Part shown: piece after piece, positions 1 to 5,923 of the stretch
Layout of the letters: the number at the start of each line of letters is the position of its first letter
How positions within the stretch are numbered: position 1 is the first letter of the stretch
Source: Embleya sp040605455
Lineage (GTDB): Bacteria > Actinomycetota > Actinomycetes > Streptomycetales > Streptomycetaceae
Direction of reading: 5' to 3'
Assembly (NCBI RefSeq): GCF_040605455.1
Contig: NZ_JBEXCV010000189.1
Coordinates: forward strand, 1-14,765
DNA length: 14,765 nt
The notes under the pieces: generated by a model
Told to the model about the DNA's origin: nothing
The model's database searches: none
What the model saw: only the letters and a program-made list of their open reading frames with translations
Translations under genes and position numbers: made by a program

Positions 1-71
1 AGGCCGGCCAGGCCGTCTCGAACGACCGCCTCGGTTCGGGTGACCACGTCGACCAGCTCGGGGCGACCTGA

Positions 72-524
72 CTCGCGTCGCGCAGCGGGTCGTCGCGCGA
101 CGCGCTGACCCGCGGCGGCCCGTTCCGGGCCGGCCCGTGCCTGGAACTGGGGTCGGGGACGGGGCTGTTCACTCCGCTCCTGGCCGGGGTGTTCGCGCCG
201 GTGGTGAGCGTGGACGTGTCCATGGCGATGCTGCGCCGGGCCGCGGAGCGTTCCCCGGTGCGGGTGTGCGCGGACGCCGCCGCACTGCCGCTGGCCGACG
301 CTTCGGTAACGGTCGTCGCGGCGGTCGACATGCTGCTGTTTCCCGCCGAGACCGCCCGCGTGCTCGCACCGGACGGGGTGCTGCTGTGGGTGAACCAGCT
401 CGGGACCGACGGTCCGCTGCACCTGACTACCGCCGACGTCGCCGCGGCTCTGCCCGGTGCCTGGGACGCCGTTGAGGCGGACGCCGGGTGGGGCACTTGG
501 GCGGCCCTGCGCCGCGCCCGCTGA
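72..524 (+). pseudogene. Class I SAM-dependent methyltransferase, start missing
   Basis: The reading frame encodes the SAM-binding core of a Rossmann-fold methyltransferase: motif I LELGSGTG at 141-164, the following acidic strand end VVSVD, a motif like DAAALPLADASV and the late strand VLAPDGVLLWVN. The C-terminus, ending GTWAALRRAR, looks natural. The frame is closed upstream by an in-frame TGA at 69-71. The first ATG/GTG/TTG codon is the GTG at 189, which lies downstream of motif I and would give a protein without its cofactor loop. No Shine-Dalgarno supports that start. A 5'-truncated or mutated gene is therefore more likely than a working one, although a sequencing error or a CTG start cannot be excluded. 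The residues before the TGA, in the same frame, could belong to the original N-terminus. The substrate cannot be told from this fragment. Confidence 0.6.
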
Positions 525-940
525 CCGCGTCTGCGGGCCGGACGGCCTCGACGCCGGGGTCGGCCGGCCGGTCCCGGGGGTACGCCTGCACGGGTCCCGA
601 ACCTCTCGGCGGAGCGAGTTGCCGCGATCACCACATCGGAGACGGCGAGCGGCGTGGAGGCTGCGGCGTATGCCGTCCCGCCGCCGTGTGCGCGATGACC
701 TCGTCGCCGATCGCCCGTACGCGTGGGGCGCGGTCGTGCGACCGCGAGGCGCTCGGTGTGTCATGGGCCGCCGCGTTGGTGGCGTGGGGCGGGTGCCCGG
801 CCCGCTCGTGCTGCGCCGGCCGTGCCTGCCGCGCCAGTCGGACTCGATGGGGGTTCGCACCGCGACCCGGGTCTGTGGCGGGTGGGGAGCGCCCGCGTCC
901 GTGAGTCGCAGGTCGGCGGGGCGGGATGGGGCGGGGCGGG
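525..940. other. Gene-free stretch, nothing recognised
   Basis: About 415 bases between the methyltransferase remnant and the DUF4396 gene. The frames that are open here are Arg/Ala/Cys-rich translations of GC-rich DNA with no recognisable domain. I see no RNA gene, operator or strong hairpin. It may be decayed coding sequence. Confidence 0.5.
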
Positions 941-1636
941 TCAGTGCATGCCGTGCACGACGGCGTGGCCCTTGCCTGCGGAGATGAGCGCCTTGTTGAC
1001 GGGGGTGGTGACGGCGAACGCGAGGGCGAAGGCGGCGGCGAGGGTGCCCCAGAACAGGCCGTCGCCGAGGCCGGCGTCCATGGCGCCGGGGTAGAGCATC
1101 ATGAAGGCGTTGTCGATGATCTCCATGACGATGATGGAGACCGTATCGGCGGCCAGGGCCACCTTGATCATCGCGCCGAACGAGAGGCCGGCCTTGCGGA
1201 TGCCGAACAGCGTCAGGCCGTAGCCGAAGAGGAAGGCGAGTGCGACGGCCGCCACGATCGTCTCCATGTTGCCCCAGCCGAGGGCGGTGCCGATGGCGAG
1301 GCCGAGGATTTCCCCGATGGCGCAGCCGGTCAGGCAGTGGGCGGTCGCGAGGGCCGACATCTTCCACGTCGCCGGCCCGTGGTCGTGCCCGCCGTGGTGC
1401 CCGGAGTGGTCGTCGTGCCCCGAGTGATCGTGTTCGGTGTGGTTTCCGTGCCGGGAGTGGTCGGCAGGTCCGCCGGCGGCGTGTTGCTCGTGAGGACCGG
1501 CGTTCGTGTGGTGGCCTTCGTGTGCGTCCGGTGCCGCCTGGCCGGATGGTTCGTGTGCTTCGTGTGCGCCGTGATGGCCGTCGTGCCCGGCGTGGGTGTG
1601 GCCGTGATCGTGGTGTTCGTGCATCGGGTTGCCCAT
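941..1636 (-). CDS. DUF4396 membrane protein with His-rich N-terminal arm
   Basis: This 231-residue protein has two parts. Residues 1-90 are a low-complexity arm with about 27 histidines in HxH, HH and HDH patterns, probably a metal-binding extramembrane tail. From residue 91 there are about four hydrophobic segments, the first carrying the signature AHCLTGCAIGE (residues 99-109) typical of DUF4396. The family has no firm biochemical role. A Cys-His-Cys cluster in the first membrane segment and the copper neighbourhood suggest copper handling or transport, which is inference. ATG at 1636 is chosen because a GGGGGG run lies just upstream at normal spacing; an in-frame ATG follows four codons later. 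A CsoR-type box at 1665-1681 lies immediately upstream, so copper-responsive expression is likely. The gene converges on nothing and ends next to the gene-free stretch. Confidence 0.85.
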   Translation of the reverse strand: MGNPMHEHHDHGHTHAGHDGHHGAHEAHEPSGQAAPDAHEGHHTNAGPHEQHAAGGPADHSRHGNHTEHDHSGHDDHSGHHGGHDHGPATWKMSALATAHCLTGCAIGEILGLAIGTALGWGNMETIVAAVALAFLFGYGLTLFGIRKAGLSFGAMIKVALAADTVSIIVMEIIDNAFMMLYPGAMDAGLGDGLFWGTLAAAFALAFAVTTPVNKALISAGKGHAVVHGMH

Positions 1637-1664
1637 GCTGTCCCCCCGTGTCCGCCTGAGCGGG

Positions 1665-1681
1665 ATACCCGGTATGGGTAT
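1665..1681 (-). promoter_or_regulatory. CsoR-type operator upstream of DUF4396 gene
   Basis: The 17-bp inverted repeat ATACCC-GGTAT-GGGTAT has the same 6-5-6 layout as the boxes before csoR, copZ and copA in this window. It lies 28 bases upstream of the DUF4396 start. The flanking promoter hexamers are weaker than at the other three sites (TATCCC as a possible -10 on the minus strand), so the exact promoter is uncertain. Confidence 0.75.
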
Positions 1682-1881
1682 TTTCTGACGGCGAGAAAGC
1701 TATGGGGGATCGACCATGATCGTCAAGAGCGTCCGGGGGCCCGTATTCCCGGGACTTCGGCTGCTCGTCCCCTTCGGGCGGATGGCCCCGGTCGCGCCGC
1801 GTTCGTAGGGGGCGGCCGGGGCGTGTCCGTGGGGGCGGCCGGGGTCGGCGGGGTGCGAGGAGTGGCGGGCCGCCGCGGATC

Positions 1882-2043
1882 TCACCGTGTGGTCGGGTCG
1901 GGTCGCGGTTGCTTGTGCGACGGTGTGCCTGCGGTCAGGCGCCGCAGGGCGGCGTGGAGGAGGCAGGACGCCGCGCATTTGGCGGCGGGGTGACGCAGCG
2001 CGCGGCGCAGCAGGTCGGCGGGCGGGGTCGCGGGTTCGTTCAC
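1882..2043 (-). CDS. Small Cys-containing protein coupled to glutaredoxin gene
   Basis: A 53-residue reading frame starts at a GTG that overlaps the glutaredoxin stop codon as GTGA, an arrangement typical of translational coupling. The protein has a mildly amphipathic N-terminal half containing KCAASCLLH (residues 22-30), a Cys-x3-Cys-x2-His pattern, and a polar tail rich in Pro, Arg and Lys. There is no signal peptide and no clear membrane segment. I do not recognise the family. The overlap, the same strand and the Cys/His motif make it a plausible third member of the MFS-glutaredoxin unit, perhaps a small metal- or redox-linked protein, but it could also be a non-functional frame in GC-rich DNA. 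Confidence 0.45.
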   Translation of the reverse strand: MNEPATPPADLLRRALRHPAAKCAASCLLHAALRRLTAGTPSHKQPRPDPTTR

Positions 2044-2315
2044 GGTGTGCCGTTCTGCTTCTGGTTCGGTTCTTCGCGGGTGTCGAGGAGTGCGGTGAGG
2101 TCGTGGGGTGCGGGTTCGATGATGAGGGTGCCGTCGGGGAGGGTGAGGGTAGGGACGCGGCGTCCGCCGCATTGGAGGCGGTAGACGGTCTTGCGGGCCG
2201 TTTTGTCCTCGTCGATGTCGAAGTAGTGGTAGGGGATGCCGCGTTCGTCGAGCAGTGCGCGGATCTCGGCGACGGTGGGGCACCATGACGTGCCGTACAT
2301 CCGGATCTCCTCCAT
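2040..2315 (-). CDS. Glutaredoxin-like (mycoredoxin-type) protein
   Basis: This 91-residue protein has the compact thioredoxin-fold layout of glutaredoxins: first strand then the active site WCPT (Cys12), a helix, strand YHYFDIDED, a second Cys at 49 in the segment CGGRRVPTL, the cis-Pro at 55 and the IIEP strand. The active site has only one cysteine (CPTV rather than CPxC), so a monothiol mechanism, with mycothiol as likely co-substrate in an actinomycete, is inferred. ATG at 2315 has GGGAG seven bases upstream. It lies 90 bases downstream of the MFS gene on the same strand with no CsoR box of its own, so it is probably co-transcribed from the copper-responsive MFS promoter. Membership in the copper block suggests reduction or deglutathionylation-like repair of thiols attacked by copper. 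Confidence 0.8.
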   Translation of the reverse strand: MEEIRMYGTSWCPTVAEIRALLDERGIPYHYFDIDEDKTARKTVYRLQCGGRRVPTLTLPDGTLIIEPAPHDLTALLDTREEPNQKQNGTP

Positions 2316-2405
2316 GGTGGTGCTCCCGGCTCTGATCGGCCTGTGCCGCCGACCGGGGATGCGGTTGGCGGCACAGGGGTGGACGGGGCGGTGCCGCGGG
2401 CGAGT

Positions 2406-3851
2406 TCAGCCGGCCTTCGCGGTCTCGCGGTCGGTGGCGCCGTCGGTGGTCGGGGCGGGGTTGGTGCGCAGGGTGACGGCGGCGAGCAGGGCGCCGGCGG
2501 CGGCGATGGCGGCGGCGCCGAGGAACGCGGCGGAGAAGCCGTTGGTGAGCGCGTCGGGGTTGCCCATTTCCTGGGCGCCCTTGGCGGCGGCGACGGCGGT
2601 CATGGCGGCGAGGCCGAGGGCGGAGCCGATCTGGTAGCTGGTGTTGACGATGCCGGAGGCGAGGCCGCCTTCCTCGGGGCGGGCGCTGGAGATGGCGGTG
2701 CCGAGGGAGGGGATGAAGGCGAGTGCCATGCCGATCGCGGCCAGGAGCGAGGCGGGCAGGACGTCGACCCAGAAGTTGCCGTCGGCGCGGACGAAGGACA
2801 GCCACAGCATGCCGCCCGCGAGGCCGGCGAGGCCGGCGACGGTCAGCGTCTTCGGGCCGAACTTGGCGATCAGGCGCGGTGCGACGGTGATCATCATGAC
2901 CATGATGGCGACGGTCATCGGCAGCAGCGCGGAGCCGGAGGCGAAGGCGCCCAGGCCGAGGACCTGCTGGAGGTAGAGGTTGAGGAAGAACCACATCGGC
3001 ACCCACGCGGCGGCCATCAGCAACTGGGCGAGGTTGGCGGCGCCGAGGTTGGGGGTGCGCAGGATCCGCAGCGGCATCAGCGGTTCGGACTTCTTCGACT
3101 GCACCAGCAGGAACAGCGCGATCAGGACGATGCCGCCGGCCAGGACGAGCAGGGTCTCGGCGGAGCCCCAGCCGGTTTCCGGGGCGCGGACGACGGCGTA
3201 GACGGCGGCGGCGAGTCCGCCGGTGACCAGGGTCGCGCCGAGCCAGTCGATCGAGCCGCGTCGGGCGGGCGCGGCCGGCATGAGGGACGGGGTGGCGACC
3301 AGGGCGAGGACGACCACGGGCAGGTTGATGTAGAAGACCCAGGGCCAGCTGGCGTATTCGGTGATCAGGCCGCCGAGGAACACGCCCGCTGTGCCGCCGG
3401 CCGGGGCCGCGGCGCCGTAGAGGGCGAACGCCTTGGTCAGTTCCTTCGGGTTGTTGCCGAACAGCATCATCAGCAGGGTGAGGGCGGACGGCGCGATCAG
3501 CGCGGCGCCGGCGCCCTGTACGGCGCGGCCGACGAGTTCGATCCAGACCTCGTTGGCGGCGCCCGCGGCGATCGATCCGACGCCGAGGATCGCCCAGCCG
3601 GCGGAGAACATGCGCTTGGCGCCGAACAGGTCGGACAGGCGTCCGCCGAGCAGCAGCAGGCCGCCGAACGCGACGACGTAGGCGTTGAAGACCCAGGACA
3701 GGTCCTCCTGGGAGAAGCCCAGGTCACCCTGCATCTCCGGCAGGGCCACGCCGATGATCGACGTGTCCATGATGACCATGAACTGGGCCAGCGCGATCAG
3801 TGCGAGCGCCGTCCAGCGGCGCGGGTTCGGTGGGGCCTGGGTCTGGGACAT
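2406..3851 (-). CDS. DHA2-family MFS exporter (EmrB/QacA type)
   Basis: The 481-residue protein is an almost wholly hydrophobic transporter of the 14-helix drug:H+ antiporter 2 type. Diagnostic segments are FMVIMDTSIIGVALPEM in helix 1 (residues 24-40), the loop GGRLSDLFGAKR (69-80) matching MFS motif A, and an antiporter-like glycine-rich segment GAAAPAGGTAGVFLGG later. ATG at 3851 is preferred: GGAG lies nine bases upstream, and the frame open further upstream runs through the csoR promoter and csoR itself. The gene is divergent from csoR, and its promoter shares one CsoR operator (3899-3915). A copper-controlled DHA2 pump is unusual, and the substrate is unknown; a metallophore, a copper-thiol adduct or a copper-potentiated toxin are possibilities. 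The downstream neighbours are the glutaredoxin-like gene and the small Cys protein. Confidence 0.9.
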   Translation of the reverse strand: MSQTQAPPNPRRWTALALIALAQFMVIMDTSIIGVALPEMQGDLGFSQEDLSWVFNAYVVAFGGLLLLGGRLSDLFGAKRMFSAGWAILGVGSIAAGAANEVWIELVGRAVQGAGAALIAPSALTLLMMLFGNNPKELTKAFALYGAAAPAGGTAGVFLGGLITEYASWPWVFYINLPVVVLALVATPSLMPAAPARRGSIDWLGATLVTGGLAAAVYAVVRAPETGWGSAETLLVLAGGIVLIALFLLVQSKKSEPLMPLRILRTPNLGAANLAQLLMAAAWVPMWFFLNLYLQQVLGLGAFASGSALLPMTVAIMVMMITVAPRLIAKFGPKTLTVAGLAGLAGGMLWLSFVRADGNFWVDVLPASLLAAIGMALAFIPSLGTAISSARPEEGGLASGIVNTSYQIGSALGLAAMTAVAAAKGAQEMGNPDALTNGFSAAFLGAAAIAAAGALLAAVTLRTNPAPTTDGATDRETAKAG

Positions 3852-3865
3852 CTCGATCACTCCGG

Positions 3866-3882
3866 ATAGGGGAGGGGGGTAT
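3866..3882. promoter_or_regulatory. Degenerate second CsoR-like site
   Basis: ATAGGG-GAGGG-GGGTAT keeps the 17-bp spacing and one perfect half (GGGTAT), but the other half is not the inverted match. Its centre is 33 bp, about three helical turns, from the main operator at 3899-3915. It lies in the predicted 5' leader of the MFS gene. It could be an auxiliary CsoR site or chance. Confidence 0.35.
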
Positions 3883-3889
3883 GCAGGCG

Positions 3890-3924
3890 TTGAGGAACAT
3901 ACCCTAGGGGGGTACTGTCTGCAA
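3890..3924. promoter_or_regulatory. Divergent csoR/MFS promoters sharing one CsoR box
   Basis: For csoR, TTGAGG at 3890-3895 and TACTGT at 3913-3918 are separated by 17 bases. For the MFS gene on the minus strand, TTGCAG (complement of 3919-3924) and TATGTT (complement of 3896-3901) are also separated by 17 bases. Between them lies the operator ATACCC-TAGGG-GGGTAC (3899-3915), occupying both spacers. One bound CsoR could therefore block both directions, giving autoregulation of csoR and copper induction of the MFS unit. Confidence 0.75.
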
Positions 3925-3950
3925 CAGTCCGAGATGAAGGAGGCCGGGAG

Positions 3951-4232
3951 ATGACCGGTTACGACAGCGACAAGGACGCCTACCTCGCCCGCCTCAAGCG
4001 GGTGGAAGGCCAGGTCAGGGGCCTGCACCGGATGGTGGACGCCGACGCCTACTGCATCGACGTGCTCACCCAGGTCTCCGCCGCCACCAAGGCGCTCCAG
4101 GCGGTCGCGCTGGTGCTGTTGACGGATCACCTGGGTCATTGCGTGGCCGAGGCCGCCGGCCGGGGCGGCGCCGAAGGGGACGCGAAGGTCAAGGAGGCGG
4201 CCGACGCCATCGCCCGACTGGTGCGCTCCTGA
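3951..4232 (+). CDS. csoR: Copper-sensing repressor CsoR
   Basis: This 93-residue all-helical protein belongs to the CsoR/RcnR/FrmR (DUF156) family of metal-sensing repressors. The N-terminal signature RLKRVEGQVRGL (residues 14-25) is diagnostic. The Cu(I) ligands of the family are all present: Cys35, His60 and Cys64, in the order Cys, His-x3-Cys, which separates a copper sensor from the nickel and formaldehyde members. The family works as a tetramer that binds G-rich inverted repeats and lets go on Cu(I) binding. ATG at 3951 has AAGGAGG seven bases upstream. It is transcribed away from the MFS gene and precedes copZ, which has its own operator. The operator in its own promoter implies autorepression. 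Confidence 0.95.
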   Translation: MTGYDSDKDAYLARLKRVEGQVRGLHRMVDADAYCIDVLTQVSAATKALQAVALVLLTDHLGHCVAEAAGRGGAEGDAKVKEAADAIARLVRS

Positions 4233-4287
4233 GGGGAGTTCGCCGCGCCGGGGGGCCGCCGACGGAAAATAAATCGGCCTCCCCGAC

Positions 4288-4315
4288 TTGACTGCATACC
4301 CATGGGGGGTATGTT
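4288..4315 (+). promoter_or_regulatory. copZ promoter with CsoR operator
   Basis: A -35 TTGACT (4288-4293) and -10 TATGTT (4310-4315), spaced 16 bases, flank the operator ATACCC-ATGGG-GGGTAT at 4296-4312, the most symmetric box in the window. CsoR bound here would cover the spacer and the -10. The ATG within the operator (4302) is not the copZ start. Confidence 0.8.
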
Positions 4316-4376
4316 TGACGACGTACTCGCCGAACGGGCCGCACGCCGAGCGGTCCGGGAACCAGGAGGCTTCGCC

Positions 4377-4655
4377 ATGAGCACGACCACTTCCACCGCC
4401 GCCGTCTCGACCTACACCGTCAAGGGCATGACCTGTGGCCACTGCGTCTCGTCGGTCAAGGGCGAGGTCGGCAAGATCGACGGCGTCACCGCGGTCGAGG
4501 TCGACCTCGCGGCAGGCAAGGTCACCGTCACCGCCGACAGGCCCATCGACGACGCCGCGGTGACCGCCGCGGTCGACGAGGCGGGCTACGAGGTCGTCGC
4601 CCCGGCCGCCGAGGAGCCCTCGGCGGGCGCGAGCTGCTGCGGCACCTGCCACTGA
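4377..4655 (+). CDS. copZ: Copper chaperone CopZ, HMA domain
   Basis: A 92-residue cytosolic copper chaperone. The HMA ferredoxin-like fold is clear: strand STYTVKGM, the Cu(I) site MTCGHC (Cys20, Cys23), then helix SVKGEVGKIDGV, strand AVEVDLAAGKVTV and the C-terminal helix and strand. In this family the two cysteines pass Cu(I) to the N-terminal domain of CopA, encoded 1.3 kb downstream. The C-terminus carries an extra motif, SCCGTCH (residues 86-92), with three more Cys and a His, beyond the normal HMA end. ATG at 4377 has AGGAGG seven bases upstream; the in-frame ATG at 4302 lies inside the operator and has no ribosome site. A hairpin follows at 4669-4693. Confidence 0.93.
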   Translation: MSTTTSTAAVSTYTVKGMTCGHCVSSVKGEVGKIDGVTAVEVDLAAGKVTVTADRPIDDAAVTAAVDEAGYEVVAPAAEEPSAGASCCGTCH

Positions 4656-4668
4656 CACCCCGAGGCAT

Positions 4669-4693
4669 CGGCGCCCCCGCCCCGGGGGCGCCG
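4669..4693 (+). terminator. Hairpin after copZ
   Basis: A perfect 10-bp stem, CGGCGCCCCC with GGGGGCGCCG, and a 5-base loop start 13 bases after the copZ stop. There is no T-run, as is common in high-GC actinomycetes. A weaker 6-bp hairpin follows at 4706-4720. It could terminate or attenuate read-through into the next gene. Confidence 0.6.
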
Positions 4694-4768
4694 CAACCCC
4701 TCTTCCCCTCGTGACGAGGGCCGGGCACCGGCAACCGTGACAGCGAAACGAGACCAGGAGCATCAGCG

Positions 4769-5776
4769 ATGAACACGGTCACCAAGGTCGGCGCTTTCGG
4801 TGCCGGCGTCCTCCTCGCCTTCGGGGCCGCGTTCGGCGTGGGCCACGCCGTCGGCCCGGTCGGCTCCGACCCCGAGCCCGCCCACGACAAGCACGGCGGC
4901 AAGACCGCGACCACCGATCCCGCCCACGGCGGCGACCACGACGTCGCACCACCCACGTCCGTGCCCCCGGCCGCGGCGGAATCACCGGGCGGCCTTCAGG
5001 TCTCCGAGCGCGGGTACACCCTCGCCCCGGCCGGCGATCCGCTCCCGGTCGGCGTCGCGACGGATTTCCGGTTCCGCGTGCTGGGCCCCGACGGCAACCC
5101 GTGGACGCGCTACGACCGCGCCCACGACAAGGACCTGCACCTGATCGTCGCCCGCCGCGACCTGTCCGGATTTCGGCACGTGCACCCGGTCCTCGGCGCG
5201 GACGGCACGTGGAGCGTCCCGCTGACGTTCGCGAGTGCCGGCGCCTACCGCGTGTTCGCGGACTTCGCCCCCACCGGCGACCCGGCCGGCCCGCTCACCC
5301 TGGGCGCGGACGTCTTCGTCGCCGGCGGTTACGAACCGGCCCCGCTGCCCGCACCGGCACGGACCGCGACCGTCGACGGCTACACCGTCACCCTCGACGG
5401 CGACCTTGCCGCCGGAAAATCCGGCCTGCTCACCCTGAACGTGAGCAAGGACGGCCGTTCCGTCACCGACCTCCAGCCCTACCTCGGCGCCTTCGGCCAC
5501 CTGGTCGCGTTGCGCCAGGGCGACCTCGCCTACCTGCACGTCCACCCCCAGGGCGCACCCGGCGACGGCAAGACCCCCGCAGGCCCCGGCATCGCCTTCC
5601 ACGCCCAGGCCCCCAGCGCCGGGAACTACCGCCTCTACCTCGACTTCCGACACGAGGGCACCGTGCGCACCGCCGAGTTCACCGTCGCCGTCACCACCCC
5701 CGGGGCACCCGCGGCACCTGCGACGACGCCCGTCGCGCCGCCCGCCGATCCGGGACACGGCAAGCACGCCCACTAG
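4769..5776 (+). CDS. Exported or anchored two-repeat HxHP protein
   Basis: The 335-residue protein begins with a hydrophobic segment (about residues 5-30) that acts as a signal peptide or membrane anchor. A His/Asp/Pro linker follows, then two beta-rich domains and a Pro/Ala tail ending HGKHAH. The domains look like a duplication. The first has LHLIVARRDLSGFRHVHP, with His124 then His137-Val-His139-Pro; the second has GHLVALRQGDLAYLHVHP, with His244 then His257-Val-His259-Pro. Both have a 13-residue His-to-His spacing, and the repeat period is 120 residues. Each domain then ends in a strand like AGAYRVFADF or AGNYRLYLDF. I cannot give a firm family name or activity. Extracytoplasmic copper binding fits the His sites and the location between copZ and copA. 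ATG at 4769 has AGGAG eight bases upstream. No CsoR box lies directly before it, so expression probably depends on read-through from copZ. Confidence 0.85.
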   Translation: MNTVTKVGAFGAGVLLAFGAAFGVGHAVGPVGSDPEPAHDKHGGKTATTDPAHGGDHDVAPPTSVPPAAAESPGGLQVSERGYTLAPAGDPLPVGVATDFRFRVLGPDGNPWTRYDRAHDKDLHLIVARRDLSGFRHVHPVLGADGTWSVPLTFASAGAYRVFADFAPTGDPAGPLTLGADVFVAGGYEPAPLPAPARTATVDGYTVTLDGDLAAGKSGLLTLNVSKDGRSVTDLQPYLGAFGHLVALRQGDLAYLHVHPQGAPGDGKTPAGPGIAFHAQAPSAGNYRLYLDFRHEGTVRTAEFTVAVTTPGAPAAPATTPVAPPADPGHGKHAH

Positions 5777-5807
5777 ACCCCTTCCACCCCGGAGAAGACC
5801 CGCACAC

Positions 5808-5836
5808 TTGGCCCGGGTACCCCCTGGGGGTATGAT
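5808..5836 (+). promoter_or_regulatory. copA promoter with CsoR operator
   Basis: TTGGCC (5808-5813) and TATGAT (5831-5836) are spaced 17 bases and enclose the operator GTACCC-CCTGG-GGGTAT at 5817-5833. Transcription would begin near 5842-5844, about 80 bases before the preferred copA start. Confidence 0.8.
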
Positions 5837-5923
5837 TGGGGTGTGATCGCGGGCCTGCACCGGCCGCCACCGCCCCGGGCCCGCGACGGCCACACCGCAC
5901 CACGACACGAGAAGGAGAGGGCG

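Noticed and set aside
1808..1844. Direct repeat of GGGGGCGGCCGGGG (1808-1821 and 1831-1844)
   Set aside because: Short, simple GC-rich sequence; probably chance, with no array or mobile-element context.
2343..3869. A 508-codon plus-strand frame opposite the MFS gene
   Set aside because: Low-complexity Gly/Asp/Glu/Gln translation; the MFS gene on the other strand has clear helices, motifs and an SD.
4302..4376. ATG 4302 as the copZ start
   Set aside because: It lies inside the CsoR operator and overlaps the -10; the SD and HMA length favour 4377.
3852..4763. Extension of the MFS frame upstream to 4763
   Set aside because: It would run antisense through csoR and copZ; ATG 3851 has a good ribosome site and the normal MFS N-terminus.
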